A stretch of 64,000 nt of DNA. Source: Chondrus crispus. Lineage: Eukaryota > Rhodophyta > Florideophyceae > Gigartinales > Gigartinaceae. Location of the stretch: positions 156,060 to 220,059 of the forward strand of contig NW_005179120.1 of the NCBI RefSeq assembly GCF_000350225.1, written 5' to 3'. The translations under genes were made by a program, and so were the position numbers. This document shows, in pieces, positions 50,790 to 62,900 of this stretch. A model generated the notes under the pieces. That model made no database searches. It had not been told where the DNA came from and saw nothing but the letters and a program-made list of their open reading frames with translations. Every line of letters begins with the position of its first letter. Position 1 is the stretch's first letter.

Positions 50790-53659
50790 TTACCCGGTTG
50801 GCCTCGTAACTGAGGAGAGCAACGGCGCGGAGGTACGCGTCCGGGGAACCCAGCTTTCCTGTGCCGTACTCAGCTTCTCGTACTGATGAGGTACGAGGGA
50901 GACATCCCTCACCTTCAAGTCACAGTCGGGGGCTATATGGTCCCCGATCTTGTAACAGGTGAAGCAGATGATCTGCGGGGACGGGGGTCCCCGCAGATCT
51001 CTCTGGTTGTTCCGGGACGGCCGCCCGAAGGCGGGCCCGTGGGGGCTCCCCGTACGCTCCGCAGCGGGTTGGTACGGCTTGCGCCGGTCGCCATAGAATC
51101 TCCATCGTTGAAGGAGGAGTCCTCCGTTGGTAGGGAAGGAATCCCTCCGACGTTTTTTCCTTCCGTGGCGAAGCAATTTTCGGCACCCGCGGCGGTTTGG
51201 GAACTGGCGGTAGGGCCGGTCGTCGAAGACGGAACGCTATCAAGAGCGGCAAGGACCTGTTTACCAGGGCGCGGCCTGACAAATTCCACCTGGCGACCCG
51301 AGGCTTGCTGAGCTCGGAGGGCATCCCCATGGGAGCGCGCGTGAGCCACGGTATCTTCGAACGAGGATCGCGGACGATCCTCGCGAGTTTGCATAACCAA
51401 CGGCGTGATCGCCGGTGTGAGCACCTCTATGAACAGGGTAGTGTAGCATAAACACTCCTAGACGACTAAGGGTGTATGCACAGTCCCACGTAGACCCGTT
51501 CAAACGGGAAGGCGGGTGAAGCACCAGCTAACGAGACAGGGAAGCGGGCCCTGGTAGCGTGGTTGAGCGGGACTGTCGGGGAGGAGCGTACGCGCGGACC
51601 GATCTACGCCTCGAAGCCCCGGAGCAGCGCTGGGTAACGTACCAGCGCGGACGGGCGGAGGCGGATCTAGGCTCGCTCGCGTACGCGCGTACCCCCTACC
51701 CGCTTTGTCCCGTTTAACGCGCGCGAAGACGAAAGCGCGTCGTTAGAATAAGCTGGGTGGACTGACCTTGGCGGTAGGTCGTGGACAAGTCCATGCTTGT
51801 CCCCCTACCCCGCCGTCAGTCCGCCCCATATTTATTTTATAAAACACTCTATCATAACACTACAGTACCGAGGTACTATAATGGGCTACTGTAGTGCAGG
51901 TCGGCCTGCACTGTAATACTGTCAGCTATGTCGAGGCTGACAGTACACGTATTACTCGTGGTGCGTGCGCGCTTCGTTCTCTCACGGTACACGTGTGCAC
52001 GTGTATGCGCGTATCCCTTGTCCCCGTGGTGTACACGTGGACACGCGCGGTTGTACTGTAGAGCGTCGGGCTCTACAGTATGAGATCCTGTTGTTGATCA
52101 AATCTAACTAAAAAGCCCCAGCGAGGGTTATACTACAGGTAGTCCTCTCGTACGACGAGTGAACATCGCCACATCTCCCGAGGGCGTTCAGCATCTGAAT
52201 AGCGTACTCGGTCTCTAACTCGCCCGGTTTTTGGCGTAATTCTCTCAGCGCGGTGAGGGCGTGCTCGATTTCGAGGTTAGTCGCGTAAGTACGCAGCAGC
52301 CAGTTCACGGCGGCCGCCCAGTTCGCGATCCCTTGGAATTTGCGGGGCAACCCTCTCTGGGATTCATACGCCTCTTTTTCCGGCGGGGATAACAGGTGGG
52401 GGAGAGCCATCAGGGTCTTCGCCTCAGTCATTTTGGCGTTAGCAAAGTTCTCCATGCAACACGCAAGGAAACTTATGACCCTGATCGGGTCTACCCCGCT
52501 GAACTTGTAATCTCCCATCTCCACGAGGGGGTACTGTACCCTCTTACGGGTCGAGGCGTAGACCTTATCATCCACGGTCTGCTTCGTGTCCGCCAGGCGA
52601 TATGCTCGGTAATTACATACACCCCGAAAGCGGTGGTTCGTCGGCTTCCAGACGGAGACGTGCTTCTGTCTGGGGCCGAACGTCGGCAACGGGCCGTAAG
52701 CGACTCTGACTCGGAATCCGATTCCGAGTCTGAGGGCGAAGACGAGGCTGAGCTCGAGTACGACAAGGAGGGTCCCTCGGATGGCGGGTAGGCACTCTTG
52801 CCCCCCTTCCGACGTCAAGAGTCGCGTTTCTTCCGGCTTGGCTTGGACTTTTTTCGTCGTCCCTCGCCATCGCCGTCGGAGCTTCCCCCAGAATCGGGGT
52901 TTCCTCCCGGGGGATTCCGGGATAGCAATTCACCCTCAAGGTGGTTCTGTCTGGCGGGGCTTTCTCAGGGAACGCCCCTACCGCGACTGGTGACGCCGTC
53001 GAGTTGGCGAATAATTGGGGACCGGTCCCCACTGAGGGGACGGGGATCCCCGCTGCCTGTAACGCCGAGATGGTAACGTTGGATAAGAGTAAGTTCTCGT
53101 TCAACGGAAGTAACTCTCCTCGCAGGGAGGTGATTGGCACTTCGCTCGAGGGAGGTGTCGTGGTAGCTCCGGCAGTAGCCGGATGCTTAACAGCGGCAAT
53201 GGCTGGGGTGAGCGCCGCCGATCCGTCCTGGGTAACAGGCGCCGGATCGGGGCGGCACGTCTTGACGACGGATATTTCCTGACGGAGGGACTTGAGTTCC
53301 TCCGTTACAGTAGCGATATCCCTTTTCAGAGGGAGGGTCGTCTCCTTGACCCTGGCTTCGATATCTTCTGGCCAGGCGTTGGTCAATACGCTTTCCAGGG
53401 CGAAGCGTCGATCGTGCTCGCGTGCAGATTGCACATCCGCCTGCGTGGCGACGATTTCCTCCATGAAGGAGTTGAGGTTCTCTCGCAGCGCCGACGATTG
53501 CGCTGCGAGTTTCTCCGCCACCGTTGTGAGCGTAAACCTTTCGGCTTCTCGGAGCGCCTCGCAGCAGCTCCGAGTTATCCACGCCGCAACGGGCACGGGA
53601 ACGTCTCGAGGACGGGTTTCTCTGGAACTCTCCGACCCTGTCACCATGTCTTCAAACAC
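50790..53659 (-). pseudogene. Gypsy element 2 gag, split by a solo LTR
   Basis: The N-terminal part from 53659 contains 'MVTGSESSRETRPRDVPVPV' and a coiled segment ('LRENLNSFMEEIVATQADVQ'), then Ser/acidic linker sequence. A one-base deletion near 52693, relative to element 3, shifts the frame before the capsid region. That region reads 'VWKPTNHRFRGVCNYRAYRL', 'GDYKFSGVDPIRVISFLACC' and 'QGIANWAAAVNWLLRTYATN'. The frame then enters the inserted LTR at 52137 and resumes at 51436 with 'MLTPAITPLVMQTREDRPRS'. The downstream part is Arg-rich with 'ICFTCYKIGDHIAPDC', a knuckle-like C-x2-C-x4-H-x4-C. Confidence 0.85.
51442..52137 (-). mobile_element. Solo LTR of family A inside gypsy element 2 gag (696 bp)
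   Basis: It begins TGTAGCATAA and ends TTATACTACA. It is flanked by GGTAG on both sides (51437-51441, 52138-52142). The uninterrupted target can be read in element 3 at about 55600-55625, where 'GAACAGGGTCGTCCTCTCGT' runs straight through. It is collinear with the LTR at 47558-48130 but about 120 bp longer, mainly from repeated CACGTG-type words near 51975-52060. Confidence 0.93.
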
Positions 53660-53729
53660 TTGTGAACGGTGGTGAGCACCCTCAGAAAAATAGAAAAGAG
53701 AGAGGGATTAGAAAGTCCATAGACTTCTA

Positions 53730-53742
53730 GGTCGGGAGACCA
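53730..53742 (-). promoter_or_regulatory. Primer-binding site of gypsy element 2
   Basis: The minus-strand sequence is TGGTCTCCCGACC, three bases from the inner LTR end at 53746. It is identical to the sites of elements 1 and 3. Confidence 0.8.
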
Positions 53743-53745
53743 AAA

Positions 53746-54372
53746 TGTGGCGCACTGGGGTCGCGCCGTACAACCCCAGGGCAGAGCACGCGTGTTCAGA
53801 ACGCGTTTTGTACGGGAGACCACCCGGTGATAACCGGCAAGGGTGTCCGGGCGCGATCGGCGCAGTACGTAACAAAATGGAAGGTTAGAACAGGGGATCG
53901 CCCAGAGGGGGCGGAGCGGTAGGGACGTCTCGCGCAGTAGAGCGGTCAGTATGCTCGGTAGCAGCGCGCGCGGTAGAGCGGTTGGGTCTCGCGGTCGTAG
54001 ATGGGCTTGCGTAGTGTAGCACGGCTTTTGCTATACTGGCGTGAGGCTACTACCGAGATTCCAGAAGCTTACGAAAAGAACCCAAGGCTGTGTGCCTTCT
54101 TTACTTAGCGTCGAGCGTCGACTATATAGTAGTCGACGTCGTAATAATAATAATAATTAGTTAAAACACGGTAATAAATACCGGCGTACCAGCATCGACG
54201 CTGTACAGTACGCAATACCCCCTGTATAGGGTTAGGTAACCTTTAGATACACGCATACACGTGGTGATCGGCACGCATATATACACGTGGAGTAACAGAC
54301 TGTCCGTACTTCGACAGGGCTTACACCCGGCCATGCCTGGGTGGGTAGTGACACGATTACACGTGGTATACA
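53746..54372 (-). repeat. 5' LTR of gypsy element 2 (family B)
   Basis: The inner end is TGTGGCGCACTGG, directly after the primer site. The outer end is placed at ...GGTATACA by the TG/CA rule and by length, and is less certain. The half nearest the primer site is collinear with the solo LTR at 36440-37085. A (TAA)n tract occurs near 54142-54160. Confidence 0.7.
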
Positions 54373-55572
54373 CTTGGGATGCGCACTAGTTGAGGGTGGC
54401 ATTCCGTGTGTGCCTCGCGATTGAGGGAGTCGTGTTTGTGCACTACAGGATGCATTTGAGATGGGCAGTGATCTCGTGATACAACCTCATCGGTCAGATC
54501 AATCACGTTCATTCTTATAGAGTGTATCATACCATTTAATAGTATCGTGATCTCCTCTTGCTTCCGGGCCCCGTCATGGACCTTCTCTAAACCATCTTCC
54601 GAATACATTCGGTCACTCTCGTTGAGCCTCTTGAACAGGCTGAGTGTTATTACTAGTGGTGTGACGTGGTCTTCTGTATGTTCGATTTGTGCGTAGTCTT
54701 CGGTTTCTTGGTTAATATCTTCTTCAGAGCCGTCATCAACCAGGTTCATCACTTCACCACCCATAATGACATTTATACCAAGCGTGGCATCCTTGAGGCC
54801 ATCTGATAGTCCACTTGTAGCCCTGACTGAAGTGACACACCGACCCATGACTTGGTCTGTTTTCATTCAAATGAATGTTCCGAAGACCAATCGGATTTTC
54901 CAAGCAGTTCCATACATACGTAGACATTTGCTCTGAGATTTGAGCAGTCATAAACGAGTGCGGACGCAATTATCTTCAATATTTCGATATCATTGATGCC
55001 CACCATTTTCGAGAAATTATGGAAGAGGAGGACAAAACTGTTGAGTATGGGAGACCGTGTCACCGAAATGACTGTTTTCTGGTTTTCCAACTTTTAGTGC
55101 TGTAGATTTAAATCTCTGCCATCCAGTAGCCATAAAACTTTCTCACTTTTTGAATTGCCAAAGCCTGCACAAGAACTGGCTTAATATGAGGTCATTTATC
55201 ACCAAGTGTCTTTTCGACAAGTGTCGTCATATGATGACGGCACCTCATATGAGTACAGTATTTAAACAGTCGCCGCCACTTGCTGGTTGGCAGGAAACCC
55301 CAACCGATGCTCTTTCCAATTCCAGACAACCCTCGTTGTTATTGGACATGCAATATTCTCCTTATAAAACTCCCATCTTGTTCGAAACAGAACAGGTTTC
55401 TCAAATTGCCATCTATTTTCATATCAATTTCCGATTCCAACGCTCTCACAATGGCTCCGAAAGATATGCGCTTGGTTCTAAACGCTACTGTTCACGCTGA
55501 AGTCAATCGCGGTGTGAATGGAATTCTGTACAGGCAATTCTATGTATCTATGTGGAAAAGGCAGAACCAACG
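54373..55572. other. Sequence between gypsy elements 2 and 3
   Basis: No gene could be recognised. The minus-strand frame at 54357-54866 has Met/Asp/Glu-rich sequence without a domain. CCTCATATGAG and a hairpin (GTCGTCATATGATGACGGC) lie near 55220-55250, like the termini of the element at 1807-2294, so an eroded MITE end may be present. Confidence 0.4.
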
Positions 55573-57086
55573 GCTTGATCGCCGGTGTGAGCCCCTCGAT
55601 GAACAGGGTCGTCCTCTCGTACGGTGAGTGTACGTCACCACATCTCCCGAGGGAGTTCAGCATCCGAGTAGCGTACTCGGTCTCCAGTTAGCCCGGTTTT
55701 TGCCGTAATTCTCTCAGCGCGGTGAGGGGGTGCTCGATTTCCAAACTGGTTGCGTACGTGCTCGGCAACCAGTTTACGGCTGCCGCCCAGTTCGCGATCC
55801 CTTGGAATTTTCGTTGTAACCCTCTCTGGGATTCATACGCCTTTGTTGGCGGGGATAACAGATGGGGGAGAGCCATCAGGGCCATCGCCTCGGTCATGTT
55901 GGCGTTATCAAAGTTCTCCTTGCAACGCGCAAGGAAACTTATGACCCTGATCGGGTCTCCCCCGCTGAACTTGTAATCTCCCATCACCACGAGGAGGTAT
56001 TGTACCTTCTTACGGGTCGAGGCGTAGACCTTATCATTCACGGTCTGCCTCGTGTCCGCGAGGCGGTATGCTCGGTAGTTACATACGCCCCTAAAGCGGT
56101 GGTTCGTCGGCTTCCAGACGGGGACGTGCTTCTGTCTGGGGCCGAACGTCGGCAACGGGGCCGTGAGGGACTCGGACTCGGAATCCGATTCCGAGTCGGA
56201 GGGCGAAGACGAGGCTGAGCTCGAGTACGACGACGAGGGTCCTTCGGATGGACGTCGGTAGTCGCGTTTCTTCCGGCTTGGCTTGGACTTTTTTCGTCGT
56301 CCCTCGCCATCGCCGTCGGAGCTTCCCCCAGAGTCGGGGTTTTCTCCCGGGGGATTCCGGGGGGTTAATGCACCCTCACGGTGGTTCTGTCCGGCGGTGG
56401 CTTCCTAGGGGAACGCCCCCGCCGGGACTGTTGACGGCTTCGGGTTGGCGAATAATTGGGGACCGGTCCCCACTGAGGGGACGGGTATCCCCGCGGCCTG
56501 TAACGCCGGGATGGTAACGTTGGACAAGGGTAAGTTCTCATTCAACGGAGGTAACTCTCCTCGCAGGGAGGTGATTGGCACTTCACCCGAGGGAGGTGTC
56601 GTGGGTGCTCCGGCTGTGACCGGAGGCTTAACGGCAGCAACAGCTGGGGTGAGCGTCGCCGAGCCGTCCTGTGTAACAGGCTCCGGATCGGAGCGGCACG
56701 TCTTGACGACGGATATTTCCTGACGGAGGGACTTGAGTTCCTCCGTTACAGTAGCGATATCTCTTTTCAGAGGGAGGGTCGTCTCCTTGACCCTGACGTC
56801 GATATCTTCTTGCCAGGCCTTGGTCAATACGCCTTTCAGGGCGGAGAGTCGATCGCGCTCGCGCGCGGATTGCCCATCCGCCTGCGTGGCGACGATTTCC
56901 TCCATGAAGGAGTTGAGGTTCTCTCGCAGCGCCGACGATTGCGCTGCGAGTTTCTCCGCCACCGTTGTGAGCGTAAACCTTTCGGCTTCTCGGAGCGCCT
57001 CGCGGCAGCTCCGAGTTATCCACACCGCAACGGGCACGGGAACGTCTCGAGGACGGGTTTCTCGGGAACTCTCCGACCCTGTCACC
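55573..57086 (-). pseudogene. Gypsy element 3 gag
   Basis: It opens with 'MVTGSESSRETRPRDVPVPV' and has the same coiled segment as element 2. A one-base insertion near 56405 relative to element 2 creates a TAG. The basic and Ser/Asp/Glu linker and capsid region are then in one open frame, through 'LPTFGPRQKHVPVWKPTNHR' and 'GDYKFSGGDPIRVISFLARC', to a stop after 'ALRELRQKPG' at 55688. A further piece, 'GRCGDVHSPYERTTLFIEGL', lies in the next frame. The fragment ends within the capsid C-terminal part. Confidence 0.85.
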
Positions 57087-57287
57087 ATGTCTTCAAACAC
57101 CTGCGAACGGTGGTGAGCACCCTCAGAAAAATAGAAAAGAGAAAGGGGTTAGAAACTCCATAGACTTCTAGGTCGGGAGACCAAAATGTCGTGTACTGGG
57201 GTCGCGGCGTATAACCGCAGGGCAGAGCACGCGTGGTCGGAACGCGTTTTGTACGGGAGACCACCCGGGGATAACCGGCAAGGGTTG
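55573..57287 (-). mobile_element. Ty3/gypsy element 3 (family B), gag end only
   Basis: This 5' fragment comprises the first part of an LTR (57187-57287 is alignable with element 2), the primer site TGGTCTCCCGACC (57183-57171), the leader and most of gag. It ends abruptly near 55573 within gag. It is similar to element 2 over its whole length, and serves as the undisrupted reference for the LTR insertion at 51442. The outer LTR boundary could not be placed; sequence beyond 57287 no longer matches element 2. Confidence 0.8.
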
Positions 57288-58288
57288 TAGTGCAATGCGC
57301 CTGTCGGGCAGAGACCGCGGTCCGATGGTCCAGCAAAAACAACAACAGCAACAAAAAGAAGAACTGCCGATGGCACAGCGCTACGGAGTGTCCGACTCTC
57401 CCTTCTCCGTTTAAACGAGCTTGCGACTCGTAATAGCTCGGATCCTTGATGGGGGGGGCACAGAGAAATAGCCCGGCCCGCGATCGGTGTGGTAGAGACT
57501 TGCGAAGAGAATTGCTCGACGAGTGTGGGGTGGGGCGCGTACGTAGATACCCCGGTTCCACTGGGTTGTAAGGCCAATGCTCGTTGAGCTTCTTCGACAC
57601 CTTGTAACGCGACAAGGCCTTCGACGGGGGCGTCGCAACGCAGCCCGTCGGGATGAAATGAAAGTAGCAGCGCTACGTCAACTGTGCCGCCCGATGGCTC
57701 GAAACACCTACACCGGTTCGGTCGCAACCGAGGCCGAGGGCACCAACACAAGATAAGGGAAAAATAGGTAGAATTAGAGATAGAAAAGGATAGGGAAATA
57801 AAAGAAAGAGAAAAGGGAACCCCGAGCGATAGAGGATGCCGTAGGCTTAGGTAAAAGGGAGCGTCTTGGTAGAGACGGACTTCGACCAAGGCGACATTCA
57901 ACTCCGGCAACTCGGGTTACCTTTACTGACTTGGTCGTCAGAGGGCTAAGGTATATATCGCCCCGCCGGAGCTAGTACAGTAGCTCGCGGCGCTAGATCC
58001 TAGATCTAATCTAGTGTCAGCAAAATTAATGCCAACTAATTAACTAAATAAAATAAAATAATTAAAAATTAAAACTGTGCAATTATTCACACGTGTGTCC
58101 CCCAAACCCGGACTACTTTTCATATCCAAATGTTTTCCTTTCTTTTCACCCCCCTTTCCAGGTGCGTATTGCACTACATATCCCCCTTCTGAGCGCTCTC
58201 GCGCAGCGGCTTCACTCCCTTGCTTCCCAACTTCTTCCTTTTTCTTCCGACCATCGGTCGCCGCTCGTGTGAGAGTAAGACGATCTCC
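57288..58288. other. Unresolved repeat-like DNA
   Basis: This stretch should contain the remainder of the element 3 LTR and the junction to the next element, but no terminal duplication or LTR end could be fixed. An A-rich tract (AATAAAATAAAATAATTAAAA) lies near 58035-58070. The minus-strand open frame 57149-57910 overlaps LTR sequence and is not credible. Confidence 0.4.
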
Positions 58289-59952
58289 ATGTTTCCTTCA
58301 TCGGATCCCACTGTCGGACATACCGCCCGCGGTCGCCGTGGTGTGGGCTTCTCACAAACGCCTTCCATTCCTAACGACCTTCCTTCCATACCCCGACTTC
58401 CCCCGAACACCAACGTTCCTGAACCGGTCTTTCATCCCGATCCCCATCCTTCATCAGCCTATTGTCGATACTCCTCACTAGCCGAGCTCCAAGGTAAATC
58501 CATGCGCGACTATCCCTTACTGTACGCGGCCACTCCTTGGTTTTCCGCCATCGACGTGCGCGACGTCACTAGCATCGGGCGCGACTTTGCCGACGGTGCG
58601 GGGATGCTGCCGGGTCACCTTCCCCTTCAAGCCATTTCCTCCTACGATTGGCGTTCCCGTGTCGCCATTCCCCCTTCTATCCTGCGTCGTTCCTCCCCTC
58701 GTGGCCGACAGGGCCTATCCCTGCGGTTCATGGAAGCCGTTCTCGACCGTCTCGACCTATCCCTATCCGATGCCCTCATCCCTCCGTCCTTCGGATGTGA
58801 CACGTGGAAGTTTCGCACGGAGGGGGAGCGTGATTACCTTGACAACCTCCTCAGCTGGACACGGGGTGACCCCGTGCTCGAGGCGGACCGCCTGTGGCAT
58901 AACCAACTGACGGTGACTAACGATGCCATGTCATACACGCGCACAATCCTCCCCCTCAATTTCCGATATATGAAACGCGGGAACATCCCCTTCTTCCAGC
59001 ATACGGTCCAATTCGAGCGTAAGATGAGATCGGACACGGGATATTTCCTAGCTTACCAAATGGTTGAGGCGGGGAAATTGCTCGGTCACACTACCCCGAC
59101 CGGTACCAGCAACTCCCCTCATGGTGGGGACAATTTGAGGTCTGCCAAGGGTTTTGGGCAGAGCTCGGTCCCATCATTACCTACTTTGGAAGCCATCTCA
59201 CTGATCCTCGTCACGGGTTGTGGGTTGTCTTTTTGACGGAGTGGTGCATGAAGGTAGCCGCCACCTTGCTCTGGGAGGCGTACGATTGTTGGCGGCTTTG
59301 GTATCTTCCTCCGAAGCTCGTCGAGCTCATGTGCCTTTTGGACTATACTGTGCCCTTGGGCGGAGCAGACACCGACTTCGAACTGCACTCCTTACTCGAA
59401 AAGATCAATCAGGTCGACTGGGATGTTGTTCCCCCTATCAACTCATCCCGATCCTTCGCGAGGCGACGCCCGTCTTTTTCTCCCGGACGAAGTCACAGTG
59501 CAGCGGGTGACTTTGTCTGGTTCAACCCTTAGACATCCGCCTTGTGCTCTCCCTCCGAAGCGCGCCTCAGTCGCCAATTCGGCAACCAAGTTCTAACCCC
59601 TGACGTAGCTCCCATACGAGCCATAGATCTCCGCGCAGACGACGTTTGCCCCCGACCGTCTGCTCCAGATTCCCCTCTCCCTGCAGCCCCTGCCGCTGCT
59701 CCTCCTGCTGTCGATATCCCCTCGGCAGGGCATACCGAAACTCTGTCGGGTAGGGAAGCGTTGTCTTCCCCACCGTCCCCATCAATTCCCAAAAAGAGCG
59801 ACGGAGCCATTGACATCTACTGCACATTGCTCCGCGCTCATGGCATCGAAGGTGAAGCTCTCCAAGGGGCTTCCCTCGATGATCTGCGAGTCCTTGCTCG
59901 ACTCGTTACCTCACTCCCGAAGGAAAAATCCTTGGGTGTGCCGCCCCAATGA
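58289..59952 (+). pseudogene. Unrecognised protein, one frameshift and one stop
   Basis: I do not recognise this protein. The first frame (start Met 58289, open from 58220) runs to about 59085 with coherent, globular-looking sequence, including 'SLRFMEAVLDRLDLSLSDAL' and 'WHNQLTVTNDAMSYTRTILP'. The coding character then passes to another frame, through 'FLTEWCMKVAATLLWEAYDC' to a TAG at 59530-59532. It continues in that same frame from 59533 to 59952, ending with a Pro/Ala-rich segment and a helical 'LDDLRVLARLVTSLPKEKS'. The ancestral product was near 550 residues. Its position between gypsy remains suggests a retroelement structural protein, but no zinc knuckle or capsid motif is seen. It could instead be a decayed host gene. 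Confidence 0.5.
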
Positions 59953-62900
59953 ACTGCCGCTTAGAGCGACTTCCCCGTGATCCGTTCTCGGATTATTACC
60001 CGTTTGGGGTGACGTCTGGTTATTGACGTCATCCTGTAGCTTTTGGATAATAAAATGAATCACCTGCGTATCCCCCGTTACCTTCACTTTCCTCCTCTCT
60101 TTTTTTCTCTCTTTGTTTGTATGCGTCCCGCCTCTGCGGTCGCATCCCCATTTTGCCTTCTCCATTCTCTTTTCGTCGTGCGCCCACGTCAACGCGGTCG
60201 CACCTCCTTATTGCCAGTTCCCTCCTCTCTTCCTTCTCCTTTCCTTTTCCTCACCCTTCAACTTCCTCCTCTTTCCGAAACCCAGGCGGTGATCCCTCTG
60301 AATTAAAACAGTTACGAGAGTCGTGAGGCTCTCTTTTCTGACACTCGCTTCAGAAGTTCGGCTAGCGTACGTGGGTCGGGAGCTTCCCGTGTCTCTTTTT
60401 GGGGACGATAAATATCCCAAGATTTTCGTCAAGCCATCCAGTTTCACTGTTGGCACGTACGTTATCGGTCAGCAGCCAAAGCTCTTCCAAACTTCCATCG
60501 TCTCGTCCGCGACATGACCTTTTTGACTCTTCTCCATAGTGTAGGGGGTTGTTCTTCTTTCCCCCTCTGAAAGTCCCTTTTCTGAGCATCTGTCGCGCGC
60601 AGTTCGGGTCCCGTTGGGCACCGCGACATCAACTCGGTGATCCTCTTTTTCCCGCTCGGACGTACTGTCGCGTAAGGCTGGTCTCGATGTAGATCGAGCG
60701 AGTGAGAAGAGCTTGTGACGCCAACTCGCAGAGGGTGCTCAGGTTCTGACTGGTCTCCTTCCATTTTTTTTTCTTGCGACAACTCGGCAGAGCTCGGTCA
60801 AAAAACCTTCATATGGGTCCTCTTCAGTCTCTATCAAAAGCACCCAACGCTACGAGGTACTCTTTCGTGTACAGTGTGACACAAAATGCCACACCACTGT
60901 GATCGAAACGATCGTGAGTAATAATTTTTCCTCACTACCGTGTGTTGTCTCTCAACCACGGCATTTCATTATTGCCACTGTATAGTGCTGCTAGCTCGGT
61001 GTTCCTTTAGCAAACGTTACTCTTCCTATTGTCCGCCGATTCTTTTTCCTCCTGGCGTCTTCCGTAACTTGTGGACACCCGTTACGTAACAACGCTCTTC
61101 GAAGGACATCAGCGTCTCTTTGAATTGTTATTAATTGCGAGCGACCTACGACGGGGGCGCCCCAATTCGGAATCATGAAAGGTCCTCATTTTGGAGGACT
61201 TCGGAGTGGTCATCCACGTCGTGGCTTTCTGCTTTTCCTTAGTTTGCGACCGCCTCTTACTTTGCATTTTCAAGTAGCAATCTCAAAAATTCGGCGAGTA
61301 TGCCCATATCTTCCTCCGGTACGGTAGACGTCTCCCATTCTTCTGCGAACTTCAAAGATCGGAGCACTCACCGACGTTGTGTGCCCGTAACATTATGTGT
61401 GGCGCTGCCAGCGCCTCCCCTGTATCGTCTATCGAATTCACTTGTGTCGCAAGCCTTGGGTTTCGACTTAACAAGACAGTTCCTCCAATTATTTGTCGAG
61501 TCCGCACGTCGTGCGTAGCGGTCTTGATCCGCTGGCTTATTTACCTCCCATCGCGGGGGTCTCGTCGTGATCGACGTCCTGTTTGTCGTCCTGCGTGTTG
61601 ACGCCGCGGCGCGGAGTCGTGTTCCGCCTTCACAAAAAAAGTAAACAGGCGAAGGAACATAGAGCTATTAAAAAATAGACAGCTAGAAAGAGAGTCAACG
61701 CACAGGAAAGTAAACGAAAGAAAAGGAGGGTATCGTTTCGGTAGATCGCTAGCCGTAACAACAAGAACTTGAGCTTGGCGTCGTTAGTCGCTACGAGCAA
61801 CAGCTGGGTCATTGGTAATGAGCTCATCGAACGATGATTTCTCTCCTTCGGAGTTGCTCTTCCAGCCGTGGTCCTCCAGGTCGTTCGTATTGGAGGGTGG
61901 CGCGAGACTCGCGATCGCCTTGTCAATAAATACATCAAAAACCGGTCATCGCTGAAGCGAGGGTTGCCATTCCCCTGTTTTCTCTTTTCTTTTCTTTTGC
62001 TCCTTCGAACAGGGAGGCGTGTCGCGAGAATAAATGTTCGCGGTCTTGGGCAGGGGGTACGGCCTTTCTATGCGGATGTACGGAACTCATTGTATGCGGC
62101 CATGCCGACGGCGGCATTACATCTGGTCACGTAGAATAATGCTCCCGCTCGGAGAGCGTCGATAGCGAGTTTGACGAGCCGTCGTGTGCGCTCTTGTCAG
62201 CGTCTTGGGCGATGGCGGATGACGATGCGGTCGGGTGACCTTGGATACTTGTGCCATCGGCTGCAGCAAGCGGCAATCATTTTTCGTGCGACCAACAAGT
62301 ACTGTATTTCCCCCTTAATTTTGATTAAAATTTCGAAGACCGACCAGTGTTCGATTTTCGATTTTCTCCGCCCGTCCAGCAGCTCCCTGCCGGCATCCCC
62401 ATTTTTTTGATTAAATCATGCCCCACGAGGGCGTGTCACTGATCCAAGCGTCCCTTCACGTGTGCGCGGCGGCAACGCGTGATCGTATCCAAGGAGGTGT
62501 ATTACCTCAGCCTGAGACTACAGTAAATTTTTCCATTTCATGGCACGGCAGCGCACGCTGCTTCATTCATGTGAGGGAGTCCGAGGCAGAATAGCTTAAG
62601 TTATTTCATTTACCTTCTCCTCACTCTGAGGGATCTCGTTTCCGGCGACTGTCCTTACTCTCTCCCTCTGCGACGCAGTTCACCGCATCACTTCCAACTT
62701 GAGAGCCTCCGGGTGGGGATCATCCCCAATACAATTTCAACATTTCACTCGCGGTCTTATTGCGTCCCGCATCATTGACTTCCTCTTGATCACCCTCCCT
62801 CGCATGTGCCTCTACATCAACTGCCTCTTTTCCACACCTTCTCGTTCTTCCTGCGCGGGACAGCATTCCGACCGACTCGGCGTTATCCCTTTTGGCTCCC

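Larger units (their letters stand above)
48131..54372 (-). mobile_element. Ty3/gypsy element 2 (family B), interrupted twice
   Basis: The minus-strand order is 5' LTR (54372-53746), primer site, gag, protease, RT and RNase H, cut at 48131 by element 1. A solo LTR of family A sits inside gag (51442-52137). No integrase remains in the window. Its LTR resembles the solo LTR at 36440-37085, and gag and leader resemble element 3. Confidence 0.85.

Noticed and set aside
51975..52060. Repeated CACGTG words as a possible CRISPR-like array
   Set aside because: The repeats are short, irregular and inside an LTR; there are no regular spacers, and the genome is eukaryotic.
57149..57910. 253-codon minus-strand open frame
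   Set aside because: It overlaps the primer site and LTR of gypsy element 3 and has no protein-like motif.
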